The notes beneath the pieces are model-generated. The model had not been told where the DNA came from. It ran no database searches and saw nothing but the letters and a program-made list of their open reading frames with translations. The position numbers and the translations under genes were made by a program. Positions 1 through 11,735 of a stretch of DNA of 64,000 nt are shown here, one piece after another. The stretch is from Sipunculus nudus (Eukaryota; Annelida; Sipuncula; Golfingiida; Sipunculidae), in NCBI GenBank assembly GCA_026874595.1, contig CM049319.1, positions 39,747,473-39,811,472 of the forward strand, given 5' to 3'. The number at the start of each line of letters is the position of its first letter. Positions within the stretch are counted from its first letter, which is position 1.

Positions 1-54
1 TTCCGTGCAATACGCGGTCACGCGGGTCCACTCTAATCCCCATTGATCCACTAT

Positions 55-1460
55 ATGAATTGTAACACCTCTAAAGGAATTTTTTCTCTCAAAAGGAAGT
101 AAAGGTTTTTAATGCAAAGACCACATGTCTCTGCTTTCAATGTGAGGGCTCTTCAGTTGGGCAACACTGGGCTTTGAGTCCAGTGATGTGACCACCGTTT
201 GACAATTTTTTATGGGTTAAAGGTATGTTGATTTTTATACATTCAAAAATATCTTTCCATGATAACCATGGTTTCAAAAGTTTGGCCAAGTAATGTGTTT
301 TATGAAGTTTATTTTTCAAAAAGAAGCCCCAATACTTAATAATCATTCGGGTTTGGGTGGAGGTTCAAATATATTGGTTAAGATCCGTTGTCTGTGGGGA
401 CGGTGAAACATGAAAAAACATTACTAGTACATCTTTAAATTGATAACAAACTTGAATCTGTAGTCAGGGCGTACAGAGCCCCATCAGAATCTCCTTTAAT
501 ATCAGTCATGTGTTCACGTGTATGCGTTTCATGTGGAACACTGTCATGCTTCAGTAACACGAGATCATCTTGTGAGTGGCAGAATAAATAAACACGAATG
601 GATGGCTTCCACACGGGGACAAGGGGATGGTCCTTTGTCATAATGGTTTATAAGAAAATATATATATCGTGGTGATTCTTATTACCCAAAAATGAAAGGG
701 ACGTTTGATATGTCTTTACCCTAACCCTCTACAAATGTTCAGCAAAACATTTTACGCCTGTCGCGCTTTTTCAGGAGCGGACCTGTAATCCCAACTGAAC
801 CCTTTTCCAATATATCGCCTGTTAAGGAATTTTACTCTGTTAAAAGGAAGTTAAGATTTTTAGATAAAGAGAAATTCAAGCGCGGAACACATGTCCACAT
901 GAATCTTTTAAGATGGAAGCATTTTTCCATTGAGTGGACACAAAGAGCTGAGACCCTTTACACGATAACCATTTTCTAGGTTTAAAGGTATGTTGATTTT
1001 TATACATTCAGAAGTACCTTACCATGATAGCCATGGTTTTAATAATTCGGCCGATTTATCGGTTGTTTGAAAAAACTTTTTTTTTTTCAACAGGAAGCCT
1101 GGGGGGAGGGGGGGGGGGGACTGCATACACTTCTAAGGGTCCTCAAACTCTTGGGGACTTTGAAACCCCCGCCATAATCTACTAATTAGTCGTTCGTTCA
1201 TAAGTGCACGTTTCATGTAAAACATTGTCATGGTTCAGAAACATGGGTTCACCAGGCGAGTGGCAGAACAGCTGCATACCAATGGGCGGCTTCTATTCGA
1301 GGACAAAAAAAATCCCCTTATTATTATTCCTTTGTGGAATTGTGATTAAGGCACATAAGAAAAAAATATATTATGGTGATTCCGATTACCTTCAAAAATA
1401 TAATTGATTACGAAGGCAGTTTTAATCTATCCCTCTACAAAATTTTCAGCAAAATCTGTA
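55..1460. repeat. Diverged direct duplication, two arms of about 650-700 bp
   Basis: Two adjacent blocks (about 60-750 and 820-1460) read as diverged copies in the same order and orientation. Matching landmarks are AAAGGTATGTTGATTTTTAT at about 221 and 981, the CCATGATARCCATGGTTT stretch at about 257 and 1022, GAGTGGCAGAA at about 575 and 1258, GGTGATTC near 671 and 1376, and a CCCTCTACAAA...TTCAGCAAAA tail near 725 and 1431. Arm spacing drifts between about 690 and 760 bp, so indels have accumulated. No open frame is shared by both arms, so I read this as an old non-coding duplication or two neighbouring units of an interspersed repeat. Confidence 0.7.
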
Positions 1461-1909
1461 TGTTACATTTTGCGTTAATTTGCTGAAAGACAATGCAAAA
1501 AACCAAGGCTAAAGTGGTTTCTTTGCTAAATGAAATTCTTTGCTTCGAAATATATCAACATGCTTTCTTTTTATCTGGGAGAGTTGTCAATTTTGCATCA
1601 GACCTGCTTATTCCATGATAATTTACAGCACTTAAATAAAAAATTTAATACTGTTGGAAAATATTTTTCTGGGTCTTTTTCACATTGACAGCTATACGTT
1701 TCGCGTACAAGAGACTTTAACAACATATGCATGTTTATACAAATGACGCATGTGTCTGTTAACATGCCTTAGACTATACCCTCAACTGACTACACTGAAT
1801 AAACATCGTGTTTTACGATGTCGCTTGAGATTCAACTAAGAATAAGCATCTTTCATATAATTTCACGGTAGAATGCTTCTGTATCCACTCGTTAAATCAA
1901 GGATATTTT
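1461..1909. other. No gene seen
   Basis: AT-rich sequence with no recognisable coding segment, RNA gene or repeat. It ends where the decayed Gypsy reverse transcriptase becomes readable. Confidence 0.5.
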
Positions 1910-1949
1910 CAGAATGCAGTGTTAATGCAGACTGACCAGGCTCTGACAA

Positions 1950-2690
1950 GCTTAAAGATGGTATTCAACCGACTGAGATCAGCAAGTTGAGGCTGAAGAA
2001 ATGTATGTTATTCCAACGGAGTGTAAAGTTCTCGGGGCATGTTGTGTTTTCTTAAGAGGTCAAGTGTGACCCAGACAAGATCCAGTGTGTGCAGGAATGG
2101 AAGACTCCAGAGTGTCTGTCCGAAGTGAGTAGCTTGCTTGGCTTCGTTTCGTATTACCGGAGATTCATACCAGAGTACGCACACATGGCCTCGCCACTAA
2201 CGGCGTTGACAAAGAAAGACACTAAGTTTAAGTGGGATGATAACTGCGAGGAAGCCTTCCAGCAGTTGAAAAAGAAGCTGACTACCACACCTGTGTTGGC
2301 ATACCCTCGCCCTTGAAGTTCTACTGATACTAGGCACTGATGCCAGTGGGGTTAGCACTGGGAGTTGCCTCTTACAGATTCAAGATGGGCAAGAGTGAGT
2401 TTTGGCTTACGCAAGCAAAAGCCTTAGCTCAGCCCAGAGGAAATACTGCAACACAAAATGGGAGTTGCTGGCAGTAGTGACATTTGTCAAGCACTTTCGC
2501 ATGTACTTGTGAGGATGACAATTTCTGACCAGGACTGACCATGCATCTCTACAACGCCTACTGAACTTTAAGGAACAAGAGGTCATGATAGCTAGGTGGA
2601 TTTCCGTGCTAGATAAGTATGACTTTACCATTCGTCACCATCCTGGATCCAAACATGGAAATGCTGATGAACTTACTAGGCATCAGTGCA
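1950..2690 (+). pseudogene. Gypsy pol relic: RT thumb and RNase H
   Basis: The segment at 2089-2316 encodes the typical RT connection region of Ty3/Gypsy pol, with SYYRRFIPEYA followed by PLTALTKKDTKFKWDDNCEE and KKLTTTPVLAYP. The bases just upstream (about 1957-2085) encode the end of the palm in shifted frames, including a KCMLFQRSVKFSGHVV stretch. From about 2330 the RNase H is readable across frameshifts: an ALMPVG remnant of the TDASG box, then YASKSLSSAQRKY, WELLAVVTFVKHFR, and near 2635 a HHPGSKHGNADELTR stretch typical of the end of the domain. At least three frame changes and several stops make it non-functional. Confidence 0.87.
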
Positions 2691-2779
2691 AACAACATGA
2701 GCAACCACCACTGACTCCAAGAAAACAGAAATGACAATAACCAAAACATACACTGAGCAGGCTGATCAATCCAACTGGA

Positions 2780-4045
2780 GTGTTGCAGCTGTGCAAACTC
2801 CATTCCGAAGATCCATGTATCGCTAAGATCAAACGCTTGATAGTGTCTGGGCAAGATCGACCAAAATGGCGCAAAATATCTCATGAAGGGTGGGATCGCA
2901 AGGCCCTTTGGAGCCAATGGAATATCCTGGAGATCCGTATTGGACCTCTCTACCATAAATTTGATCAGGATGCCAAGTCAGATACTATCTATCAGTTGGT
3001 GGCTCCAACTGAGATCCGGAAAGAGATAATGATGCAGCTGCATGACCCAAAGCGGTAGGGCTTCTTGGATTCACCAAGACCCTCCACAACATCAGATAGC
3101 GGTATGGCTGGCTTGGACTACGAGGAGATATAGAACGGTGATGCAAATGGTGCAGATACTGTGGGGCCCGGAAGCCAAGACAAAAGAGCAACAAGGCACC
3201 ACTTAGACAAGAGGTGGCAGGCTTGCCACTAGAAAGAATTGCTTTGGACATCATGGAACCCCCGTCGAAATCCCAGTCTGGTGACTATTTTACCAAGTGG
3301 AAAGAGGGCGGAGGCCTATGCTCTGCCCGTTCATACGGCACAGATGGTAGCCAGGGTAGTCATGGATGAGTGGATCTGTAGGCTAGGAGTGCCTCAGGTC
3401 ATCCATACTGATCAGGGGAAAGACTTCGAGAGCAATCTCTTCAGAGAGATGTGCCGTCTGCTGGATATCAAGAAGACAAAGAAAATGCCCTATCACCTGC
3501 AGTCTGATGAGATGATAGAGAGATTCAACCAAACAGTGGCACAGATGCTTGCAGCCTTCGTGAGAGAGAACAAGCATGAATGGGACGAATATTTCCCATG
3601 CTAGACATAGGCTTACCAGAGTATGATGCATGAGAGCATCGGTGTCACGCCGAACCTGATGTTTTGGAGAGAGGATACCCTCCATATTGACATCATGGCT
3701 GGACACTCCCTCTGTGAAGGAGATGTATCCAAGTGTCCAATAGCATACAACCAGTGGTTACGGGATGCCAAGGCTTCTACCTTTGCTTATGCTAGGAGGT
3801 ACCTAGTACAAGCAGCAACCCGACAAAAACGGTATTACGTTCATCAGGCTGCTGAACGCGGTTTAAGCGAAGGCGACTGGGTCTACTGGTTTTACCTGCC
3901 CGCTGCACATAACAAGTTCAGTTCTCGCTGGGTGGGCCCTACTTGATAGTCTAGCAAGTGACTGATTTGCTGCAAAAGATCCAGTAGTCAGCTCGTTCCA
4001 AGTCGAAAGTGGTCCATGTGGATCAATTGAGATTGTATGTATAGG
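2780..4045 (+). pseudogene. Gypsy pol relic: integrase
   Basis: The segment at 2780-3058 covers the region before and into the zinc-binding part of integrase, ending with MMQLHDPKR. The Cys pair follows in a shifted frame near 3145-3175. The catalytic core is readable at 3239-3604, with VIHTDQGKDFES carrying the second catalytic Asp and DEMIERFNQT carrying the catalytic Glu. The first catalytic Asp falls near 3247 (LDIM) in another frame. A stop at 3602 separates the core from 3623-3946, which has the usual tail features ESIGVTPNLMFWRED and NKFSSRWVGP. Another frame ends with VVHVDQLRLYV near 4010-4040. The stops and shifts make it a pseudogene. Confidence 0.87.
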
Positions 4046-4344
4046 GGAACGATGGAGACAACCCTGTACTGCAACAAATTAACCTACTACCAAGAGGTAC
4101 TAAAACCAGAGATGAGTTGAGATAAATCTTACCTGAGCTCTGAGTCAGGTGATGTGTTCAGTGATAGGGAGACTCCTATTAGTCCTATAGAGGTTGACAT
4201 TAGAGATGCAGTTAAAGAATAAGGGAGAGGTAAACGTTCTGGGAAGCCTCTGTAACGCATAATTAGTAATGCTTGTTCCCAGGTGGTTTATGTATGCTTG
4301 CAGGGTGGTTTTAATGATTTTCTTCTGAGACAAACGTTTTCATT

Positions 4345-4355
4345 AGAAGGGGGAG
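4345..4355 (+). other. Polypurine tract of the Gypsy element
   Basis: AGAAGGGGGAG lies directly before TGTAG, the inferred first bases of the 3' LTR. In LTR retrotransposons this tract primes plus-strand DNA synthesis, and its position fixes the LTR start at 4356. Confidence 0.75.
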
Positions 4356-5024
4356 TGTAGATGGGCCAGTCGACAGATGGACGGAGGGACGCGGGCTGCC
4401 TTGTGAAGAGAGTTGGGGGGACCAGTCCGCCCCACTAGAGAGAGATGGGCCAGTCGACAGATGGACGGGGGGACGCGGGCTGCCTTGTGAAGAGAGTTGG
4501 GGGGACCAGTCCGCCCCACTAGAGAGAGATGGGCCAGTCGACAGATGGACGGGGGGACGCGGGCTGCCTTGTGAAGAGAGTTGGGGGGACCAGTCCACCC
4601 CACTAGAGAGAGATGGGCCAGTCGACGGAAGGTCTGGGAGGCGTGGCTGCTTTGTGAAGATAGACGGACGGCCCAACCACAACTGGAGAGAATGCAGCAG
4701 ACCGCTGTGAAACAGTTTCATACAAGCCATTAAGCTTGTTATAAAGTGTTGTATTAAATGATTTCTGTTACTATTTATCGGTCTTGGTTATTTCTGCCTT
4801 TCGTCAAAACAAGAACTAGAGAGAGATGGGCCAGTCGACGGAAGGTCTGGGAGGCGCGGCTGCTTTGTGAAGATAGACGGACAGCCCAACCACAACTGGA
4901 GAGAATGCAGCAGACTGCTGTGAAACAGTGTCATACAAGCCATTAAGCTTGTTATAAAGTGTTTTATTAAATGATTTTTGTTATTATTTATCGGTCTTGG
5001 TTATTTCTGCCTTTCGTCAAAGCA
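4356..5024 (+). repeat. 3' LTR of the Gypsy element
   Basis: The LTR begins with TGTAGATGGG immediately after the polypurine tract and appears to end near ...TTTCGTCAAAGCA at 5024. An ATAAAG/ATTAAATG-rich block with a plausible polyadenylation region occurs twice. The length of about 670 bp is inflated by internal duplications (next two entries). No matching 5' LTR lies upstream in the window, so the boundaries rest on the tract and the TG...CA ends only. Confidence 0.7.
4361..4612 (+). repeat. 84-bp tandem repeat, 3 copies, inside the LTR
   Basis: Units start with ATGGGCCAGTCGACAGATGG at 4361, 4445 and 4529, exactly 84 bp apart and nearly identical. Each unit ends in CCACTAGAGAGAG. The fourth start at 4613 leads into a different, longer unit. 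All lie in the U3 side of the LTR, so promoter spacing would change with copy number. Confidence 0.92.
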
Positions 5025-5038
5025 AGAATTCCCTCCTG
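4613..5038 (+). repeat. 213-bp tandem duplication of the LTR body
   Basis: Two copies start at 4613 and 4826 (213 bp apart) with ATGGGCCAGTCGACGGAAGG. Both run through GTGAAACAGT, the ATAAAGTGTT stretch and TATCGGTCTTGGTTATTTCT to CGTCAAARCAAGAA. The copies differ at only a few bases, so the duplication is young compared with the decayed pol. Confidence 0.9.
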
Positions 5039-5039
5039 T

Positions 5040-6189
5040 AATTTTTGATTGCTCATTTTATTGATGAACGAAATGGTTAAATGCCGGCTTATAATCCCAT
5101 GTTAATGATGTAGATTTGAGAAAAGGTTTGTGAATCATTCCAGCTAGGTGTCACTTTGCACAGGCTCTATATTTAAGTCAAGGGCCCCATTGGTCACAGC
5201 ACTTGACTGGGTTTGACGAATTTGTAAAATCTTAGGACTCAATTCTATTATTTTATACCCTTCCTTATAAGAATATGAAAATCATCATAAATTATCATAT
5301 ATTAGCACCAAAAATGAAACAATTTTATAAATGTATAAAGCTACCCAGGTTTAATATGCATAGCAAACTAGACATTTCTTGGCCCACAGACAATTAATCC
5401 CCCCCCCCTTTCAAGAATAAGCCTCCATATTCAGAACCATATACTGACACTTGGCAAGCCACCATGGTTTCTTCAGGTGTGACCTTCAAAACCAGGCACA
5501 AGGTCACTAGTCATGAGAGAAGGCCCCTCCTAATTATGCATGGGCAGGGGTACCAATTCATTCAAAATTAAAATTGCTGAAAAGTTGGAAAGTTTATTAT
5601 GTCTAGCTGCACAATTAACTTGAATGGCAGTGTTAATTTTTAAGTATATATTTAAGTACCATTGTTAATGGAATAAAAAGCAAAGAGCGAAATTATTTAA
5701 GATTATTTTGAATTTTCTGTTGCAGAGGATAAATGGTTGGTTATTTTTTATGCTTTGTCCTTCATAACATATATAACAATTGGCAGATTATTTTAAAAAT
5801 CAATTTAGATTATTTTTATGACTTTTCACAATTAAAATCATGTGATTTAAATCCTTCAAGCTCTGCGCTATGTGCAAGCAGATCTTACTGTATTGCCTTG
5901 TTTATTTCAAGCACACCTCTAATCTGTCATGTGTATAAGATACGAGTTTGTAACCTGATTTTGCACTGGTATTTAAAAAAATAGTGCTTCAAATAGTGAC
6001 TTTTATATTTTTAATTAAAATATAAAGTATAGTGTTACTGGCTAGGCTCCCGCCAACAACAACTTAACTACTTGCCCCCTGATATCCGCTAACCCCCCCC
6101 CCCCCCTCGCTATTTGGTGTCCTTGTTATAGTTTGTTTCGTTATTATCAGTGTATCTTACTTCACACTGCCATACCTTTTCCATACTGA
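5040..6189. other. No gene seen
   Basis: AT-rich non-coding sequence with C-runs at about 5399-5408 and 6091-6106. No coding similarity, RNA gene or repeat copy was recognised. Confidence 0.5.
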
Positions 6190-7250
6190 GTTTAAATAAT
6201 ATTTTGTTGTATATCTGCCAGCAAACAAGGCTAGCCATTTTTCAATTGCTCCATATTACAGAGTAACCTGTCTTTTTGATTAGGATTGATTTCATCTCAA
6301 ATGTAATCAGTTCCTATGTAATATCATATGACTTAAAATATCTAATAGAACAGGAAATTTGCCTAATTCAGTAATAACCGCTAAGTAAGTGTTTTGCTAT
6401 GTACTTGTAGCAACGATTTACACCACCTTATCTGGCACTTCACCGATGTCAGTTTATATTACATAATAGTTTTATTAAGCATGGTTTTAATATGCTGCCA
6501 AGTTTACAGAGATGTGAGTCCCATATTTCTGTTCCACAGGCGAGTATTGGTTTGATCATTGCATCGAATAAGCGTACCTGTGTTTGACATTTGGATTAAT
6601 TCTAAAGACCAACAGACTTCAACAATTTAAATATAGCTCTGTTTGAAATACAAAAAATTAATGGATGGGGTGAATGAACCAGAGGCATTAAGTAAAACTC
6701 CCAGATACTGCTGGTTTTGTACTTGTTCAAAAGGTTCATTGTTGAATTTAAATGTATTAATTTTAAATATATCTCTTGGTTTGTTAAATATAATGATTTT
6801 GATATTTTGCTGTTTATCTGAAGTTTCCAATTTTTGCAGTAAGGGTCCAGTTTGTTTACAAAATTCTGGATACTTTTTTTGCTTTGGACACTATCACAAT
6901 GTCATCTGCATAAAGAAGTTGATTTTCGTGTTCATTAATTCAGCAGGATCATCCTCCTGAGCTAAGAACAGTTCTGGTTTATCATTTGTATATAGGTTGA
7001 ACAGAGTAAGGCTGATAACACAGTCCTGTTTAACACCAATATTTGGCTGGAATTCTTCGGTGATTCCCTCTGAGGTTTAATATAAGATATACTTTTCTTA
7101 TACATATCTCTGATGATATTAAATATTTTCCAATCAACGTTATATTTTGAGAGTTTATAGAACAAGGCTTATACCTCCAAATCAAATCGAAAGCTTTGCT
7201 CAGATCTACAAAGCATAAAATAGAGAATGATTTGTTAAAGGTCAAAAGTC
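6190..7250 (-). pseudogene. Decayed non-LTR retrotransposon (LINE) reverse transcriptase
   Basis: On the minus strand, from right to left, the sequence reads FVDLSKAFDLIWR (RT box A, near 7200), then the FYKL...NIIRDMYKKS block (about 7165-7085), then fragments leading to the catalytic region. A further fragment near 6830-6630 has KIIIFNKPRDIF and QQYLGVLLNASGSFT, the usual segment after the RT palm. Weak matches to the IKPIL..GSEIWG-type region extend to about 6540. Frames change repeatedly and there are many stops. It resembles the LINE at 17.25-19.7 kb in motif order. The clade is uncertain. Confidence 0.8.
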
Positions 7251-8661
7251 AGGTGCGGCGGGCGAGGACTAATTCGCTGATCAGCGCTCTGATCAGACTC
7301 ATACTTGTGAATTTTTATGCATCAGAATGCGGTTATCGGCACCCATGAGTGATAGACAATATTAAAGTTGTAAAGAATAAGATTAAATTAATACACGTTT
7401 ATAAATTATTAAAAATTTAATGTTTTATCACTATCTAATGTTCAGCGCTAATATTAATACTGACAACAATCAAGCTATAGGCCTACAAGATTACGCTGAT
7501 TAGCATAGGTTGGTACTTGAGAGAATAATATGCAAAGTATTGTAAAAGGTATGATAAATGAAAAATAAAAAAAAATAAAAAAAAACATTTAATGCTGACC
7601 CGCTTTTCATATGAATTTATATACAGGGTTGCGCTGACCAACAAGTATGGAATATGCTCCGGAGAAATTGTACTGTTATAAATAATAGAAATCCGCTGGA
7701 AGTATAGAGCATTATTAATGCTGCCGAATACACAATATATGTACATTAAATAAATAAGAATGAGAAAGCAACTAAAAAAATAAAATATTTAACAAACTGT
7801 GGAAAAGCATAGCAACAGGTATAACTTTTTTTGAATTCGAATAAAAATGCGACATTTGCATTTGAAATTAATCCTTACATGTTATCAGATTATGATATTT
7901 ATTATCTCTCTTCTTCACACACCCCACACACTTACACAAGCATTTGTTTTCCAAACACGCATTAACAAATCTTACACTTCGAGTGAAAAAAAATATAATT
8001 GTGTGTGCGTATATCCATGAAAAATATAAAGAAAAATGTCCATTTATATCATTAATACCTGGCGTTACATTTATTTCTGATTCGCTTAATTCTATTCTTC
8101 TTTTTTTCGGTTTCTCATAAATCTTTTATTATTTTTAATAATTTACTCTTCTAAGGTACCAAATGATCAGCCACCGTTCTAGCTCCCTGTTTATAATTTT
8201 TATCTATTAGACTGGCAGTATATTTTTAGGACAGATCTCTTAGACTTTCTGGTATTTAAACCTTAAATTCTGTGTTGTTTTCTATTATCTTTGGGAAAAA
8301 TCGTAACACAGGTCGGCATATATATATGGACTCACGCCGGCTGTTTAGATACTGCATCAGCTTGTCAGCTCCACTGCACATTTAAATCAGCACTTCACTC
8401 CTAAACGTGAGAGAACAGCCTCAGCTTCTAGCCTCTAAAATGTATGTACCAGACATGCAATTTTTCATAACAGCTAGCAATATCTTGGTTAGTATTTGAG
8501 TTTTTATTTAACCAATGCCATCCAGAATGGGGTTTATGAACGTGTGAAACAAGAGAGCCAGTAGATGAACAACAGAATGCTTGGTTTCTCTGGAGGTTTC
8601 TGCCAAAGCCGTTTGACTGGTTTTCAATGAGCCTTATAATTATATGTGCAGGTTTACTTAC
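7251..8661. other. Non-coding, probably intron 3' of the oxidase exon
   Basis: AT-rich sequence left of the donor site of the second oxidase exon (minus strand), so it is expected to be intronic. I looked on the minus strand for further oxidase exons (substrate-binding and C-terminal GHGGSG-type segments) and found none. Confidence 0.45.
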
Positions 8662-8779
8662 ATCCTCTAAGATTTCATTGCTGAACTGGTACCCTGTGAT
8701 GTAGTAGACCCCCGCTAAGCCAGAGTCTGGGGAATCAGCAATCTTGGTATAATGATCCCAAGAATCCTTGCACCACCGT
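8662..8779 (-). CDS. D-amino-acid/D-aspartate oxidase family, second visible exon
   Basis: On the minus strand a consensus acceptor (...ATATTGCAG) precedes 118 coding bases, and a strong donor GTAAGT follows. The exon begins with one base that completes the codon left open by the upstream exon (AG + A = Arg). It then encodes 39 residues including WCKDSWDHYTKIA, SPDSGLAG and GYQFSNEILED, with no stop. The family has a WxxxSWxxY..L/I segment followed by an SG..GV...GY stretch at this distance from the FAD-binding loop, which fits. The exon ends in phase 0. The enzyme class oxidatively deaminates D-amino acids using FAD, usually in peroxisomes. The D-Asp versus neutral D-amino-acid preference cannot be decided from these residues. 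Confidence 0.8.
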
Positions 8780-11735
8780 CTGCAATATCAGGACCACAGA
8801 GAGTGAGTAACTAATATTAATCTGTATAGTAACTAATCTGTATATTGTGGTCCACACTGTTTCTGACACAAACATAAGTAATTTAAAGAAACATGTAAAA
8901 GTCAATACCAACTGAGAATAAAGCAAATCACATATAACACATTTATACAAAACAATATAGAGAGACTAATACATTGGCAATAGCCCCGCGAACTGGTCAT
9001 GAAACTAAAGAAATGATCTACCAACCTTTACAATTAATGACGTGGCCCGGTGGAATTTTGGTTGACTTAAATAAGTTTGAATGTGCAAGAAATGTAGCTA
9101 AACAAGTGAAATGTATGACGACAAGGGTATATTTGGGGATTACATTTGCCCCCTTCGATTAAACATGATTATTTCACCTGTTTGAGTGGTTCCTAAAGTG
9201 AGAGAGATCAGCTAGACTTTGTTGACCGTTGTCTTACAAAGTGAAATTCTGTGCAGTTGTACACATGGTATAGTTACATATTATGAGTTATAATAGTATG
9301 CTGAAAAATTGAAAATTTATAAAATTAATAAAGGCTTTATGGATTAAATAGTCTAACCATGTTTGTGGATTGTTGCTTGGTCAGCGCTTAGGGTTTTGGT
9401 TAGCTCTAGGATAGTTGACAACTTCTTCTTGGTGATAAGACGTTCTTTATTGTTTACCTATGTACAATCGTCTGCTGGTTCCGAATGGGTACCGATCTTT
9501 TTTACTCTCTGTCTCACTTTCTACTATGTCTCTAATCTGTCTGGTTTCTCGATTCTCGTTTCTCACTACCCCTGTCCTCCGTTCTACATCAACCTCACAC
9601 ATTTTAAAACTTATCAATATGAGAATGGCTAATAAAATCACAGCTTACAAAATTAAGATGACCGATGGCAAATCAAGTATAAAATCACACAAAGAGTGAA
9701 TCTGGACTGCCCATAGTAATTCACACTGATGTGCCCGACAGCTCAAGCCTGTTCTAGAAACCACTTCTACCAGCCAAGTGTTAGTTAATTATTGGAGTTG
9801 ATCAGAGATAACATACATAACAAGCCAGATTAACACAATTTTATCACAGCAAATTTTAGAAGCTTTTCATGAGATCTGGAGGTGTTAAGAAACAACGTTG
9901 TATCTGCTAGACAAATCAACATCAGTTGATAACTTGTTGGCACCTGATTGACAAAATTATACGAAGTCTCCTTTATGCACTTAGACTTTATTGGCTTCCA
10001 GTATAATACATGAACAGACAAAAAATAATAATTACAATTACACATTACTTTAAACTAAAATTATATGTCACCAGTTTCATATGGTGACAATTGTTGTGGA
10101 TACCATATATGATGAACTAATAAACCAATTTTAATAACTCTATAAACAAAAGTCATGCTATATATTGGGCTGATAGTACTGTTATTGACCACCAGGGGGT
10201 CTATCTGTGCAATATTGGTTTTGTGATTACTTTATGGTAAACCACTGAAGGGCACCTCCGTTTCGTTGCTGGACAAAATGTTGTGTTTAAAGTGTCACGT
10301 TTGTCCTGGGCTACATACATGGATTCAGGCCAAATGTAAAGAACTGAAAAAAGTGTAAGTGCTCCGGTAAAAAAAGAGAAGACTTCTTTGAAATAAAGAG
10401 TGAAAAAGTGTAAAAATGGAGTCCATTTTCCCTTTTTTCATCTTAGATTGAATAAAAATTTGCTCCTGCATATCACAATTTTGTATTTTTATATATCGAC
10501 GCATATCGTTCCAAATGTCATAACCTACATGGCGCACATCCCCCTGCATTACGATAAGGGCATTTTCCATATGATTTGACACATACTTGAAATTTAAATT
10601 CACGTAAAAATTGTGAAATGTACCATACTTGTTCTTACTTGACTGTTAAAGCAGGTGAGAAATAGTATATATTTGAATTCTTTCACGAGAAAAAGAGGAA
10701 AAAGGGGAACTGCTGAAAAAAAGTTAAAAAAGAGTATTTAGCGTCATTTTCAGGAAATCCTATAAAAAGAGTGAACCTGTATTAAAAAAGAGCGATTTGG
10801 CAGGCTAATGTACAGCACGACAGAATTAAAACAAACAAGTTTGGGTATTGTAATATAAAAAGTGTATTACTGAGTGATATTGTGTATTGACTGTCCTAAA
10901 TTGTCGCACAGACGTGTTTTAATAGCGATTAATTTTCTACCTATAACTCCGAAATAAAATTATGAGAAATATTGCATACCTACCTACAGTCAACCTGAAG
11001 GCGTTTCCTTTGAGAATGGTGGATGTGAACTGTTCGGGGCCAGTATCTGGTCAGACTGACTAAGGATACAACCCAGGTCTAACAGCTAACTGGTGATGAT
11101 AAACCTCACAGATAAAGGGATACTCTTCTGAATAAATAATTAACTTGTATCTCATTATATATTTTTCATTTTTCCAGAGAATAAGAGCACATTACAAATC
11201 TGTAAACCTGCATTGAAAAGAAGACATTTGCCTTTGATCTGAACGACTCCATGAATGAGAGAAAACAGCCCATTACAAGATACTGACTGTTATGACCTAT
11301 GTAGGCCGCGTTTTTAACCATTAAAACCAGACTTTCTTACAGAATCAAAACTTTAATAAAAAAAAAAGTTCAAAACGAAGCTTCAGCCTTCAACTCCTCC
11401 AGTTGCTTATAGGGGGATGGTGCACATTGGACACCAGTACACCATCCAGAAAAAAAAATCAGTGCTAAAGACATGTTACTGAACAGAAGCATATTTAAGA
11501 GGGGGGGGGGGGGGGTCCAGGGGGTCCGGCCCCCCCCCCCCCCTTTTTTTTTTTCACCCGAAGCAACCTTTTTTAACGGGTTTTAGACGTAATTTTGCGG
11601 CCTGGACCTCCCTTTTTCAGACCTGATGACCTTTTTTTTAGGATTTTCATTAGTCCTCCTGGGTTGGACCCCCCCCCCCCCCCTTTTCCTAAATCCTGGA
11701 TCCGCCCCTGCTGAACACTGTTACTATGAACTTAC
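8780..11735 (-). other. Intron between the two oxidase exons
   Basis: This 2,956-bp stretch is bounded by GTAAGT on the 11.7 kb side and a CAG acceptor on the 8.78 kb side (minus strand). It is AT-rich, with several A-rich runs between 10350 and 10800. It contains no coding sequence I recognise, apart from a G/C-run repeat near 11.5-11.7 kb. Confidence 0.7.
11495..11709. repeat. Short G/C-homopolymer-rich repeat with a CAGGGGCGGATC-type end
   Basis: A block of poly-G, poly-C and T runs ends at 11709 with GGATCCGCCCCTG, the reverse complement of CAGGGGCGGATCC. That terminus is common in small non-autonomous DNA transposons. A second, isolated CAGGGGCGGATG lies at about 12447. The left end is unclear, and no clean target duplication is visible, although CTGAACA occurs near both sides. 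Homopolymer lengths may be inaccurate in the assembly. Confidence 0.5.

Larger units (their letters stand above)
1910..5025 (+). mobile_element. Ty3/Gypsy-type LTR retrotransposon, 5'-truncated and decayed
   Basis: Reading left to right there is the end of a reverse transcriptase, an RNase H, an integrase with its C-terminal region, a polypurine tract and an LTR. This is the Ty3/Gypsy order, with integrase after RNase H. The copy has many frameshifts and in-frame stops. Everything upstream of the RT palm (5' LTR, primer binding site, gag, protease, RT fingers) is absent, so it is a truncated relic and is not mobile. The right end carries an LTR with internal tandem duplications. Clade within Ty3/Gypsy was not determined. 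Confidence 0.88.

Noticed and set aside
4311-4730. Minus-strand open frame of 139 codons with a repeated protein sequence
   Set aside because: It is the antisense of the 84-bp tandem units in the Gypsy LTR. Period 84 is a multiple of three, so the frame persists artefactually.
8974-9162. Short plus-strand open frame of about 62 codons
   Set aside because: It lies in the oxidase intron, has no recognisable motif, no splice context and ordinary chance length.
10976-11042. A short minus-strand open segment with AG/GT borders that would keep phase between the two oxidase exons
   Set aside because: The oxidase exons already join perfectly. The segment lacks family-like residues, has a poor pyrimidine tract and is best explained by chance.
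11502-11690. Long G and C runs here and near 1108, 12465, 15447, 39840, 40040, 44940, 45828 and 52000 as G-quadruplex or regulatory elements
   Set aside because: Homopolymer runs are common in repeat ends and poorly measured in assemblies. There is no positional logic relative to genes.
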